A stretch of DNA of 36,161 bases from Candidatus Hodarchaeota archaeon (GCA_016840035.1 JAEOTC010000164.1:1-36161); one strand, 5' to 3'; positions 16,267 to 24,686 are shown, counted from the first letter of the stretch. The notes: generated from the letters alone by a model not told the origin. Program-made: numbers and translations.

Positions 16267-16799
16267 ACGATTTAATTGCAGATAAAATCGTCCAAGATAC
16301 AATTTTTAAGTGTAAAATTTGTGATCAACAAATAATTTTTAATATTACAAATAAACAGAGCTTTGTTTCATCCACAGAGGGCAAAGAATTTTTTGGAACG
16401 CAATTAACTACCTACCGTGTTTATCATGATGTTAATACTGAACGTCATCATAATGCCGTTTTAGTTGACAATGAAGGGGCGTATAGAGGGCATGTGGATG
16501 GATATGCAGAAGAAATTCCTGTACAAAGTCTTGACAATTTAAGCAAGAAAGACCAGACTACAATGTACAAAGGAATCATCCCCGTAGATGTTGCTCTTAA
16601 TAGAGAAAAAAGCGCTTTCATATTGGATAAATCAATCTTAAAATTAGTTTGTATTCATGGCCCTATATCTATAGAAGAAATACGTCGACGAACCCTTGAT
16701 CTTGAAGCACCTCTAGGATTGAAAATTGACCTTACGTTGATCAAGGAAATTTGTGACAAATACATCAAAGAAGGGCTTATCAGTGAAGTAATACAGTAA
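16263..16799 (+). CDS. GTPase-coupled protein with a CxxC knuckle and a C-terminal winged-helix-like domain
   Basis: I do not recognise a family. The start is set at ATG 16263, overlapping the GTPase TGA in ATGA; a longer start at 16242 would run further into the GTPase. The 178-aa product has one CxxC (residues 17-20, FKCKICDQQ), a middle region with TYRVYHDVNTERHHNAV and an EGAYRGHVDGY strand-turn pattern, and a C-terminal helix-rich part (~125-178) that reads as a winged helix (GPISIEEIRRRT then KYIKEGLISEV). Translational coupling suggests a partner in the GTPase's pathway, perhaps an effector or regulator. It is followed 28 bases later by the V4R-like gene. Confidence 0.75.
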   Translation: MNDLIADKIVQDTIFKCKICDQQIIFNITNKQSFVSSTEGKEFFGTQLTTYRVYHDVNTERHHNAVLVDNEGAYRGHVDGYAEEIPVQSLDNLSKKDQTTMYKGIIPVDVALNREKSAFILDKSILKLVCIHGPISIEEIRRRTLDLEAPLGLKIDLTLIKEICDKYIKEGLISEVIQ

Positions 16800-16827
16800 A
16801 AATAGATTTGGAGAGATATTGATATTG

Positions 16828-17310
16828 ATGAGATTTTTTAGTAGAAAGGATCCAAGAAGGAATTATTTGAATAAAGCAATTATTGGACTTGGCCTTGGGC
16901 TTGTTCGTTCAAAAAATTTAATTTTGTCCGAGGATTTTGGTCCTCAAGGGGCCATGGACGTCTTAGGAATATGGGTAGGACAGGAGATTGTTAAGGAAAT
17001 GCTTTCCCAGAAAAAGATTACACCCACTATTTCTGAATCAGACATGATCGAAAAGTTATTAGAGGAAATCAGATTAGCTGAAAATCTGATAATCGATTTT
17101 AAACAAGACAATATCGATGTTACAATCCAAGATTGTCTTATTTGTCCAAAACGTATTGGTGGTTATGATCTTGGTGGTGATACAGCTTGTCCAGTAGGTG
17201 GAATTATCTTAGGAGCCGTTTCGTACCTTCATGGATCTACTCCAAGTTCACCTGATGTTAAATTAAGACCCGGGGAACTTTGTAATATTACACTTCCAGT
17301 AAAGGGCTAG
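16828..17310 (+). CDS. Putative V4R/TRAPP-fold (HNOX-like) protein
   Basis: A 160-aa protein with a helical N-terminal half and a C-terminal pattern that resembles V4R (4-vinyl-reductase) domains: CLICPKRIGGYDLGG, then ACPVGGIILGAVSYLHGS, with three Cys residues near positions 120-145 that could bind a metal. V4R domains share a fold superfamily with Bet3/TRAPP subunits and H-NOX domains. The family assignment is tentative and made by eye. ATG 16828 is chosen with GGAGAGAT about 10 bases upstream; TTG codons at 16819 and 16825 are alternatives. It is the third gene after the GTPase and likely part of the same operon. Confidence 0.5.
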   Translation: MRFFSRKDPRRNYLNKAIIGLGLGLVRSKNLILSEDFGPQGAMDVLGIWVGQEIVKEMLSQKKITPTISESDMIEKLLEEIRLAENLIIDFKQDNIDVTIQDCLICPKRIGGYDLGGDTACPVGGIILGAVSYLHGSTPSSPDVKLRPGELCNITLPVKG

Positions 17311-17457
17311 GAAGGACGTAGTAAAGTGGAAGAGAATAATTGAAAATCATTAAATTCTCCCTCTTACTAGATTTGGACTTTTCTTTACTAGTTAAGGTCA
17401 AATTTTATATTGGTGTCTAAGTTAATGTATCAAATAGATGGGTTAGAATTTGCGTAA
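17311..17457. terminator. Convergent intergenic region with a weak inverted repeat and T-rich tracts
   Basis: It separates the V4R-like gene from the convergent UppP-like gene. An imperfect inverted repeat spans roughly 17333-17361 (GAGAAT on the left, ATTCTC on the right, A-rich centre), and TTTTCTTTACT follows on the plus strand. It could terminate one or both units; the stem is imperfect, so this is weakly supported. Confidence 0.3.
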
Positions 17458-18306
17458 TTAAATGCTAACTACTCTAATTATAAAGAAAAAGACTCCTAAC
17501 AATATCGTTGTTGCTCCAAAGCCATAACAAAACTTATCATAGGGGATATCTTTCAAAGAAAGTAAAAAATCCATTGTGATAATTCCTATAACAGCTGTTA
17601 AACCAATAGTAAAAATAAGCAATGGATAAGGAAATGATACCATACCAACTGACATTCCTGTAATATCTAATTGAAATCCTTCCAATAAAAATTCTAAACC
17701 GGTAGCACCAAGGACTGCGGGGATTGATATTAAGAAACTTATCTTGAATGCTTCTTTATGCATTAATCCAATTATGAGAAGAAAAGTAATGGTCATTCCA
17801 CTCCGACTGATACCTGGTAGGGCTGCTGTTCCTTGTACAAAGCCAAGTAAAAGGGCTTCCTTTCTGGTTATGGATAATATTTCTCTTGTGCCTTGAGCTG
17901 ACTGTTTTGATAAAATTAAGCCTGTAACAATCAATAAACCCCCAATAACCATAGTGAAAAGTAAATCAGGGGGAAGAAAGAGTTCATCTGTGAAAGATTC
18001 CCAATAATTCTTGAATATAAGAACGATCGGTACTGCAGTAATACCTGTTCCAATTGTTGTAATAATGATTGTTTCTAGGAGTGGAGAATTTAAATCAAGC
18101 ATTTCGAGTAGATCTTTCCTGAAATACCAGATAACTGCTATCATTGTACCAAGATGTAAAAATAATGCCAATGTAACGGCTGCTAGTTCATCCAAGCCAT
18201 ATATTGTCACAAATAGCAAGGATAGTTGGCCTTCGGAGGAGATTGGTAGCCATTCAATAATTCCTTGAAAGAGAGACATAAGAATTGCGGCTAGAAGATC
18301 AATCAT
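17458..18306 (-). CDS. uppP: UppP/BacA-family polyprenyl-diphosphatase
   Basis: Integral membrane phosphatase that in bacteria converts undecaprenyl diphosphate to the monophosphate for carrier-lipid recycling. In an archaeon the likely substrate is a polyprenyl or dolichyl-type diphosphate used in protein glycosylation. Both family motifs are present: QGIIEWLPISSEGQ (residues 14-27) and GFVQGTAALPGISRSG (155-170), including Arg168. Compared with E. coli BacA, Glu21 is kept (Glu18), but the positions of Glu17 and His30 are Gln14 and Gln27. Length 282 aa with about eight helices, normal. It is divergent from hsp20 and convergent with the GTPase operon. Confidence 0.9.
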   Translation of the reverse strand: MIDLLAAILMSLFQGIIEWLPISSEGQLSLLFVTIYGLDELAAVTLALFLHLGTMIAVIWYFRKDLLEMLDLNSPLLETIIITTIGTGITAVPIVLIFKNYWESFTDELFLPPDLLFTMVIGGLLIVTGLILSKQSAQGTREILSITRKEALLLGFVQGTAALPGISRSGMTITFLLIIGLMHKEAFKISFLISIPAVLGATGLEFLLEGFQLDITGMSVGMVSFPYPLLIFTIGLTAVIGIITMDFLLSLKDIPYDKFCYGFGATTILLGVFFFIIRVVSI

Positions 18307-18373
18307 TAGAATATTTCCCTTAAATGATCGATTAAATCTTTAATTCAAAAGGATAAGTATACCCAATCTTGAG

Positions 18374-18386
18374 TAATTTATTCACA
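18374..18386 (+). repeat. 13-base TAATTTATTCACA, distal copy upstream of hsp20
   Basis: TAATTTATTCACA is identical to the copy at 18466-18478, 92 bases downstream. It lies between the divergent uppP and hsp20 genes. It is probably a further binding site for whatever protein reads the operator around the hsp20 TATA box. Confidence 0.5.
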
Positions 18387-18465
18387 AATAGGTGTGTAAA
18401 TCTACGCTCTCTTTTTGTTAATTTAAATGAAAAATCCTTTCTTTTGGATATTTATCGGTATCTAC

Positions 18466-18515
18466 TAATTTATTCACATATCAATAAATTTATAAACAAA
18501 TTGTGAATATAATTA
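18466..18515 (+). promoter_or_regulatory. hsp20 promoter: TATA box inside an inverted repeat operator
   Basis: The TATA-like TTTATAAA lies at 18489-18496, about 60 bases before the hsp20 start. It is bracketed by TAATTTATTCACA at 18466-18478 and its near-inverted partner TGTGAATATAATTA at 18502-18515 (one extra base). The dyad centre falls almost on the TATA box. This geometry fits a repressor that blocks TBP access and releases on heat shock, as known for archaeal heat-shock regulators such as Phr; which protein binds here is unknown. Confidence 0.6.
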
Positions 18516-18555
18516 TTCAGAGAATCACAATCAAACAAACAACAAGGTGATTATT

Positions 18556-19143
18556 ATGAATCGAAAACGACGAATATTTGATGATTTTTGGAATTTGAAC
18601 ATGAATGATATGTTTAAATCTTTTAATGAAGAATTTTTCTCATCTTTTAATGAGTTAAAATCCGAAACTGAAACTGAATTTAAAGAGGGTGGCCCTATCA
18701 CCTTCGGTTATTCCATGCGGGTAGGTCCTGAAACTGATTATGTTCCGGAGGTTCGTCAATGGGGAAATTTAAACGATTACCGCGAAAAACAAGGATTACC
18801 TCAAATTGATGTATTTTCCTCATCTAAAAATCAGCCACAAATCACGACAAAGACATCTTCAACAGATAGATTTGTCGATTTTATTGATGAAGATGAGTCA
18901 CTAAAGATCATTATAGAGGTCCCTGGATTTACAAAAGAGAACTTGGACATAGAAATCAACGAAAGCGGTTCAACCTTAACCCTCAAGGGAAATGTCGACG
19001 CTAGGGAAATTAATCAGGTGATTCAATTACCCTCGAAAATTGAACCGAATGAAACAAAAAGTACGATTCGAAATGGTGTACTTGAGATTGAAGGTAAGAA
19101 ACAAAAATCTTCTGAGAAAAGACATAAGTTGAGAATTGATTAA
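18556..19143 (+). CDS. hsp20: Hsp20/alpha-crystallin family small heat-shock protein
   Basis: ATP-independent holdase chaperone forming oligomers that keep unfolded proteins soluble. The alpha-crystallin domain covers roughly residues 105-195: DEDESLKIIIEVPGFTKENL, then INESGSTLTLKG and the conserved NGVLEIEGKK strand. The ~100-residue N-terminal arm is longer than usual and contains FDDFWNLNMNDMF and repeated SFNE motifs. The I-x-I/V tail motif may be represented by LRID at the very end. ATG 18556 is preferred because AAGGTGA lies five bases upstream; GTG 18547 belongs to that site. Monocistronic, with a hairpin terminator directly downstream. Confidence 0.93.
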   Translation: MNRKRRIFDDFWNLNMNDMFKSFNEEFFSSFNELKSETETEFKEGGPITFGYSMRVGPETDYVPEVRQWGNLNDYREKQGLPQIDVFSSSKNQPQITTKTSSTDRFVDFIDEDESLKIIIEVPGFTKENLDIEINESGSTLTLKGNVDAREINQVIQLPSKIEPNETKSTIRNGVLEIEGKKQKSSEKRHKLRID

Positions 19144-19161
19144 AAATTGAACACGAATAAT

Positions 19162-19182
19162 AGAGCAGTGCGATACTGCTCT
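19162..19182 (+). terminator. Hairpin terminator after hsp20
   Basis: A perfect 8-base stem AGAGCAGT/ACTGCTCT with a 5-base loop (GCGAT), followed by TTAAATTTTAT. It begins 18 bases after the hsp20 stop and would separate hsp20 from the following putative wHTH gene. Confidence 0.6.
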
Positions 19183-19235
19183 TTAAATTTTATATCAGAG
19201 CATCAACCAACAAATGAGGAATGAAGTGAGTTATT

Positions 19236-19868
19236 TTGGATGAGTATCGAACGGATAGTGAGGAATTTATTCCCGAGTATTTATCTAGATTAGAAGAATC
19301 AGTACTAGAAGAGCTTTCAATCCGAGAAAGAAATTATAATTTCCGATTCAACGGCCTTCGACGATTACTAAGAGATGTTCACCAGCAAAAATTGACTCGT
19401 GCTCTAGAGCGCCTTCAAGAAGATCGATTGATACAACAATCTCCTGATGGAGGGTATAGGTTAGGTAATGATTCCTATGATAAGGTACGTGAATACTACG
19501 GGAATCAAGAACTCTTACACCATTATCAAAACCAAAATAATGAACAAGGTAAACTTCTCACTACAATTACCTCTGAGAAGGAAATTCCTGTAGAAGATCT
19601 GATTAAAAAATTAGCAGGAAAATACTTTGGTTATTTTAGATTTGTTGGTCACTTTTCTACCGATAAAAAAGGACGACTAGAGTGGATTCATGTCGAAGAC
19701 CATTCAAAAATACTAATTTCAACAATTTCTCAATCAGAAATTGAAATTGAAAGCTATAATGTAAGAAAAGAAACAATAGAACGGTTTATCCAGCTAATTC
19801 GACAGCTACTTGTCAATCAACATGTCTTCCTTCAAATCCGCGAGAATTCCTCCTCCCATCCAAATTAA
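19236..19868 (+). CDS. Putative winged-helix transcriptional regulator
   Basis: The first ~75 residues look like a winged-helix domain: helix LEESVLEELSIRER, then FRFNGLRRLLRD, a recognition-helix-like LTRALERLQEDRLI and a wing SPDGGYRLGND. The remainder (~100-205) is an alpha/beta domain (KYFGYFRFVGHF, LEWIHVEDHSKILIS, RFIQLIRQLL) that I cannot assign. Start is TTG 19236, preceded by GAAGTGAG; no in-frame ATG lies nearby. No CDS is known to me for this exact architecture. Its position next to hsp20 makes a heat-shock regulator role possible but unproven. Confidence 0.65.
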   Translation: MDEYRTDSEEFIPEYLSRLEESVLEELSIRERNYNFRFNGLRRLLRDVHQQKLTRALERLQEDRLIQQSPDGGYRLGNDSYDKVREYYGNQELLHHYQNQNNEQGKLLTTITSEKEIPVEDLIKKLAGKYFGYFRFVGHFSTDKKGRLEWIHVEDHSKILISTISQSEIEIESYNVRKETIERFIQLIRQLLVNQHVFLQIRENSSSHPN

Positions 19869-20165
19869 TGAAAAGAGAGACTTTTTTATTCTCTACTGAG
19901 TACTTTCTGTTTTTTGTCTAATGCTCTTATCATTGATTCAATATATTCTCTCTTTCATTGCCATATCAATGACAGAGGTATTAGTAACCAATGAAAGCCA
20001 AATTCTTATAAGAAAAGGATGATTTGGGTGGAGTAGAGGTATTTCAAGGATGTCTGGTGTTCTCTAAATTTAACTCTTCTTTTTATCCAGTAGAGAACGC
20101 TCTATTGAAATTTCCTTTGATTACACATCCCTTTTCTTTATTTACCCTAATGACGGTGTATTATA
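19869..20165. other. Intergenic region before leuS, no gene seen
   Basis: No coding frame of note is visible in these ~297 bases. They hold a short GAGAGA...TCTCT inverted repeat with a T-run in its loop just after the wHTH stop, and TCATTG/CAATGA arms at 19955-19960 and 19967-19972. The leuS start region has GACGGTG near 20152-20158. I could not identify a clear TATA element. Confidence 0.4.
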
Positions 20166-23126
20166 TTGAGTGAACAACAGAGTGTGATAAGTGATTTTTT
20201 CGAATCGCTGCGAGTCATTGAACAGAAGTGGCAGAAGCGGTGGGCAGAGCAAGATATCTTCAAAGGAGTCGTAAATAAGAAGAAAAAGTTTTTCTTCACA
20301 GTCCCCTATCCTTATTCCTCAGGACCATTACATGTGGGTCATGCTCGAACATACACACTTGGAGATATGTTCTGTCGCTATAAACGACAATTAGGTCTCA
20401 ATACCCTCTGGCCAATGGCGTTTCACATCACTGGAACGCCCGTTCTATCTGTTTCTGCCAAGATTGCGGATGATAATGAGCACACCATCTCCCTTTATGA
20501 AGATTATGTCCGAATCTATGAGAAAGACGAGAAGAAAGTCAAGAAACTTGTCAAATCCTTCACCGAACCTATGAATGTCGCGATGTATTTTGCGAAGAAT
20601 ATGATTCACGACTTTCAAGGCATGGGTTATTCCTTGGATATTCATCGTCAGTTCACAACTGGAGATCCTGAATACAATAAATTCATCGAATGGCAGTATA
20701 AACACCTGATCGAGCAGAATTTGATTGTTCAAGGAGAATTTCCAATTCTTTGGTGTCGAAATGACAAGAATGCCGTTGGCGAAGATGACATTCAAGATGC
20801 AGATGTCAATAAGGTTGAGGTGCAGGAATTTGTAGCTTTAAAATTTCAGATGGGTGATGAATATCTGGTTGCAGGAACATTCCGGCCTGAAACTATTTAT
20901 GGTGCAACGAATATTTGGATTCATCCTGAAGCGATGTATAAAAGAATTCGCGTTGACGGGGAGACATGGATCATTTCTTCAAAAGCTGTTACCAAATTAC
21001 ATCAACAAAATCACGAGATTGAAGAAATAGAAGAAATTCCAGGATCCAATTTTATCGGAATGGATGCTTTTGCACCACGTGTTCCTGACCGTCCATTACC
21101 AATTCTTCCTGCTCCGTTTGTTGATCCTGAGCATGCAACTGGAGTTGTTTACTCAGTACCTGCGCATGCTCCCTATGATCATATTGCCCTAAGAGATTTA
21201 CAAGAGGATCCTACTCCACTTGAGCAATATAAGGGCTTAGCTGAAAAAGTGGCTCAATTGAAACCAATAGCATTAATCTCTATAAATAATTACGGTGAAT
21301 TTCCAGCTGTTGAGATAGTTGAGAGGCTAGGTGTGAAAAACCAAAATGATACTAGTAAACTTGAGATAGCAACCCAAGAAATCTACTCTGCTGAGTTTTA
21401 TAATGGCATTATGATGGATTTCACAGAGGAGTTTGCTGGGCAGAAGGTTGAGCAAGCTAAAGATAATGTGGCTCATACTTTGATTGAAGAAAACCGCGCA
21501 ACTTTTTTCTATGAAACCTCAAGAAAAGCTTTCTGTCGATGTGGTGGAGAAATTGTTATCGCGGTGTTACCAGACCAATATTTCTTACACTATGGAAACA
21601 AAAAATGGAAAACAAAGGCCAATGATGCGTTATCAAGTATGAAAATAACACCAGAGAAGTACAGGAAGTCTTTCGAAAATTGGTTCGATTGGTTTGATAA
21701 AAGACCTTGTGTTAGAAAACGAGGTTTAGGAACTGAATTTCCTTTAACCAAGGGACAAGGATGGATCATTGAGTCATTAAGCGATAGTGTCATCTACATG
21801 GCATTTTATACAATTATTCATCATATCCGTGAGCACAATATAAAGCCTGAGCAATTGATCCCCGAAGTGTTTGACTTTATCTTTCTGAAGAAAGGAGCTA
21901 AAACGAAAGTTTCAAAGAAAAGTGGTATTGATCCTCAGCTGTTAACCGAAATGCAAATAGAATTTCTTTACTGGTATCCAAACGATATGAGACATACAGC
22001 AATCGCTCATATAGGTAATCATCTATCCTTCGCAATATTTCATCATGCTGCCATCTTTCCCAAAAAGCATTGGCTCCAGTGCATAAGTTTGAATGAATTA
22101 CTGATTCGTGAAGGGGACAAGATGTCAAAATCATTAGGAAATGTGATCCCGATTGCACATTTACCAAAAAAATACTCGGTCGATGTCACACGAATGTATT
22201 TGGTTTCAGCTGGATCTGCCGATACCGTCTTGAATTGGACAGATGAGGGTATAAATACCTTAGTAACTCGATTCAGGAAATTTTGGGCCTTGATAAATGA
22301 GATAACTTCGTATCCAAAAACAAAGTCGTTTAATGTTGAAAAGTCTTCCTTTATGACCCGTTCATTCATCTCGGCTTGTACATCTCATTTAAAGGAAGCT
22401 GTAAATCAATTGGATCAGTTTGATGGTAGAGATTTCGTCACTCATGCTTTCCATCTGATGCTAAGAGAAATTGAATTCTATCAAAAATCTGCAATCGGCA
22501 TTCCAAAGAAAGAAAGGCATGCTGCACTACGCTATATTGTCGATCATTGGAATGTTATTCTCAGTCCAATGATTCCACACGTCTGTGAGGAAATTAATGA
22601 AAAGTTAGGAAATAAAGAATTTTGTTCCTTAAGATTAATTCCTCAGCTGGAGGTAACAGACGAAGCATCAGATTTAATGCGCCAAACAGATTTCATAAAG
22701 GACCTATCAGAAGATATTCAGGCCATAATTGATCTTAAACGTGAAAATCCACAAAAGGTTATAATCTACGTGGCCCCAAATTGGAAACAAGATTTATACG
22801 TTGAAATCTCTCATACTTTAGGTGAAGGTGCGTTTAATATGGGGAAAATCATGGGTACGCTTAAATCGAATCCCAAGTTTACTCCTAAAATGAATGTGAT
22901 TGCTAAAGAGATGAAAGCTATTCGTGGAGATGCAAAGGTATTTAGAAGAGAGTTCGTAGGAACAGAAAAAGAATTAGATGCCATTAAAGGTTATAAGTCG
23001 TATCTTTCCAAACATTTTGCCTGTGAGATTGAAGTTTATGCTGCTGAAGCGGAATCGATCAACGATCCTCTGAAAAAGGCTTCAAAAGCTCAACCAATGA
23101 AACCAGCTCTCTATATAGATTTCTAA
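20166..23126 (+). CDS. leuS: Leucyl-tRNA synthetase, archaeal/eukaryotic type
   Basis: Class I synthetase that attaches leucine to tRNA-Leu. The HIGH motif reads HVGH (residues 56-59, in SSGPLHVGHART) and the KMSKS motif is intact at 652-656 (GDKMSKSLGN). The CP1 editing domain inserted in the Rossmann fold is recognisable: TFRPETIYGATNIWIHP and GVVYSVPAHAPYDH, the latter with the conserved Asp of the editing site. The C-terminal helical anticodon-binding part and a basic C-terminal extension follow. The 986-aa length fits archaeal LeuRS. The start is TTG 20166, with GGTG about 8 bases upstream. Appears monocistronic. Confidence 0.96.
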   Translation: MSEQQSVISDFFESLRVIEQKWQKRWAEQDIFKGVVNKKKKFFFTVPYPYSSGPLHVGHARTYTLGDMFCRYKRQLGLNTLWPMAFHITGTPVLSVSAKIADDNEHTISLYEDYVRIYEKDEKKVKKLVKSFTEPMNVAMYFAKNMIHDFQGMGYSLDIHRQFTTGDPEYNKFIEWQYKHLIEQNLIVQGEFPILWCRNDKNAVGEDDIQDADVNKVEVQEFVALKFQMGDEYLVAGTFRPETIYGATNIWIHPEAMYKRIRVDGETWIISSKAVTKLHQQNHEIEEIEEIPGSNFIGMDAFAPRVPDRPLPILPAPFVDPEHATGVVYSVPAHAPYDHIALRDLQEDPTPLEQYKGLAEKVAQLKPIALISINNYGEFPAVEIVERLGVKNQNDTSKLEIATQEIYSAEFYNGIMMDFTEEFAGQKVEQAKDNVAHTLIEENRATFFYETSRKAFCRCGGEIVIAVLPDQYFLHYGNKKWKTKANDALSSMKITPEKYRKSFENWFDWFDKRPCVRKRGLGTEFPLTKGQGWIIESLSDSVIYMAFYTIIHHIREHNIKPEQLIPEVFDFIFLKKGAKTKVSKKSGIDPQLLTEMQIEFLYWYPNDMRHTAIAHIGNHLSFAIFHHAAIFPKKHWLQCISLNELLIREGDKMSKSLGNVIPIAHLPKKYSVDVTRMYLVSAGSADTVLNWTDEGINTLVTRFRKFWALINEITSYPKTKSFNVEKSSFMTRSFISACTSHLKEAVNQLDQFDGRDFVTHAFHLMLREIEFYQKSAIGIPKKERHAALRYIVDHWNVILSPMIPHVCEEINEKLGNKEFCSLRLIPQLEVTDEASDLMRQTDFIKDLSEDIQAIIDLKRENPQKVIIYVAPNWKQDLYVEISHTLGEGAFNMGKIMGTLKSNPKFTPKMNVIAKEMKAIRGDAKVFRREFVGTEKELDAIKGYKSYLSKHFACEIEVYAAEAESINDPLKKASKAQPMKPALYIDF

Positions 23127-23353
23127 AGGAATTATTTACGGAATCTAAGTTTTTTTCCAGCTTGAAGACGAAATAATACTACTAGTGGGTATTCAAGAAG
23201 AATTGGAATCTTTTTTGTGGCAGATTCACCAGCTAGTCAATCAATTCCTTTTTTACCCGAAAGCCAGTCATATTATTGGGGTCTTAAAATACTCTATATG
23301 AAACAATATTAGATTTTACAACAAAACAAAACGAAATAAAGGAGAAATACATT
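23127..23353. promoter_or_regulatory. leuS 3' region and proteasome operon promoter
   Basis: After leuS there is a bulged inverted repeat, CTTGAA...GTATTCAAG near 23161-23198, followed by a T-run (ATCTTTTTTG), a possible terminator. Upstream of the beta subunit, TTAAAATA near 23284-23291 is a candidate TATA element. AAAGGAG just before GTG 23354 is a strong ribosome-binding site. Confidence 0.4.
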
Positions 23354-24013
23354 GTGAATTATCCAACAAACCCCTTATTTAATGATTCACACCAAGATCA
23401 GATGAATCGATTGAAAGGGACAACTGGTGTTGCACTGAAATTTAAGAATGGTGCTTTAGTTGTCGCGGATCGTCGTGCATCTATGGGCTCTTTTACGGCA
23501 AGTAAACAGGCGAAAAAAGTCCATAAAGTCAATGATTATACTGGTATTGGTATTGCTGGATCTGTATCCGATGCACAAGCACTTGTAGATTTACTGCGAA
23601 GTGAATTACGCCTATATCAGCTTGAAAACAACTTTAATCCTAGTATTAAGGTTGCAGGCAGTCTACTAGCAACAATCATGCATGGAGGCTATCGAAGATA
23701 TCAACCTTGGTGGGTTCAGCTCTTAGTGGCTGGTGTAGATCGTCGTGGATCTCATGTTTATGTTCTCGGTCCTGATGGATCCCTTTCCGATGAAGATTTC
23801 TTCGCAATTGGATCTGGAACACTTCTATCTATTGGTGTACTAGAAAATGCATGGAAACCTGATCTTGATAAAGAATCAGCGAAAGATCTTGCCATTGCGG
23901 CAATAAAAACATCTCTAGCTAGAGATAATGCTACTGGAAATGGAATTGATGGTTTGATCTTCGTAAAGGAAGGAGATCAAGTCATAATGGAAGAAATACA
24001 CATCGATATGTGA
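23354..24013 (+). CDS. psmB: Proteasome beta subunit (catalytic)
   Basis: Threonine protease subunit of the 20S core. A 22-residue propeptide ends in KG, and autocleavage before TTGVAL would expose Thr23 as the catalytic Thr1. In mature numbering Asp17 (VVADRR) and Lys33 are in place, as is the C-terminal SLARDNATGNGIDG segment with the conserved Ser/Asp residues near the active site. Length 219 aa. Start GTG 23354, with AAAGGAG upstream. The alpha gene begins 10 bases after its stop, so alpha and beta are made from one message in the order beta-alpha. Confidence 0.95.
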   Translation: MNYPTNPLFNDSHQDQMNRLKGTTGVALKFKNGALVVADRRASMGSFTASKQAKKVHKVNDYTGIGIAGSVSDAQALVDLLRSELRLYQLENNFNPSIKVAGSLLATIMHGGYRRYQPWWVQLLVAGVDRRGSHVYVLGPDGSLSDEDFFAIGSGTLLSIGVLENAWKPDLDKESAKDLAIAAIKTSLARDNATGNGIDGLIFVKEGDQVIMEEIHIDM

Positions 24014-24023
24014 GGTAAGTATC

Positions 24024-24686
24024 ATGTACGATTCTAGAATACCCTACGATAAATCTGCAGCCATTTGGAGCCCAGATGGTGAATTAGTCCAACTTTCCTA
24101 TGCACGAAAAGCTTCTGAGAAGGGAGCAGCCGCATTAGGTATGATTTTGGATGAAAAAACCATCCTACTTGCAGGAGAAACTCTCTTTGACCCACTCGTT
24201 GTGAAACCAGATAAGATCCAAGAAATCGACAATAAACTTTTCTTAATTGCTTCTGGACTCTCAACTGATTCAAATCTTTTAATTGGGCAATCTCGACTTG
24301 TTGCTCAACAACATCGGTTAATTTATGGCGAGAAAATCTCAGTAAGAGCGCTAGCTCAAAGATTAGGCGATTTAATGGCTCGTCATACAATTCAAGGAGG
24401 ACTCAGACCTTTCGGTACAGCTTTACTCCTTGCAGGATTTAACCCGATTTCTAAAGAAGCAGAACTTTTCTTTGTGGATAATGGAGGATCACACTTTGCA
24501 GTAAATGCTTATGCTGCTGGAAGTGGCAATGAACGAATAATTGATGCCCTTAGGAAGGAGTACAAGCAAGGCATCAATGTTGATGCAGCAAAGAAATTAG
24601 TTCTCGAAATTATCACAAGTGCTTTGAACAAAAAAGAAACTCTCACAGAGAAAGAATTAGAAATCCAAATTCTAACTGCAGAATAG
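24024..24686 (+). CDS. psmA: Proteasome alpha subunit (divergent)
   Basis: Forms the outer gating rings of the 20S core. The N-terminal signature is recognisable but divergent: YDKSAAIWSPDGELVQLSYAR, where the canonical form is [21 protein letters not shown]. The gating Tyr-Asp, the reverse-turn Pro and the later Tyr remain, while the Glu of VEYA is Ser. Further in, QGGLRPFGTALLLAGF matches the family. The 220-aa length is shorter than the usual ~235-245, with a reduced C-terminal tail. ATG 24024 has GAGGT upstream, overlapping the beta stop. It is assigned as alpha rather than beta because it lacks a propeptide with Thr1 and keeps the N-terminal helix H0. Confidence 0.88.
   Translation: MYDSRIPYDKSAAIWSPDGELVQLSYARKASEKGAAALGMILDEKTILLAGETLFDPLVVKPDKIQEIDNKLFLIASGLSTDSNLLIGQSRLVAQQHRLIYGEKISVRALAQRLGDLMARHTIQGGLRPFGTALLLAGFNPISKEAELFFVDNGGSHFAVNAYAAGSGNERIIDALRKEYKQGINVDAAKKLVLEIITSALNKKETLTEKELEIQILTAE

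Noticed and set aside
19955..19972. TCATTG/CAATGA palindrome before leuS as an operator
   Set aside because: Only a 6-base arm, similar words occur by chance in this AT-rich stretch, and it is far from the leuS start.
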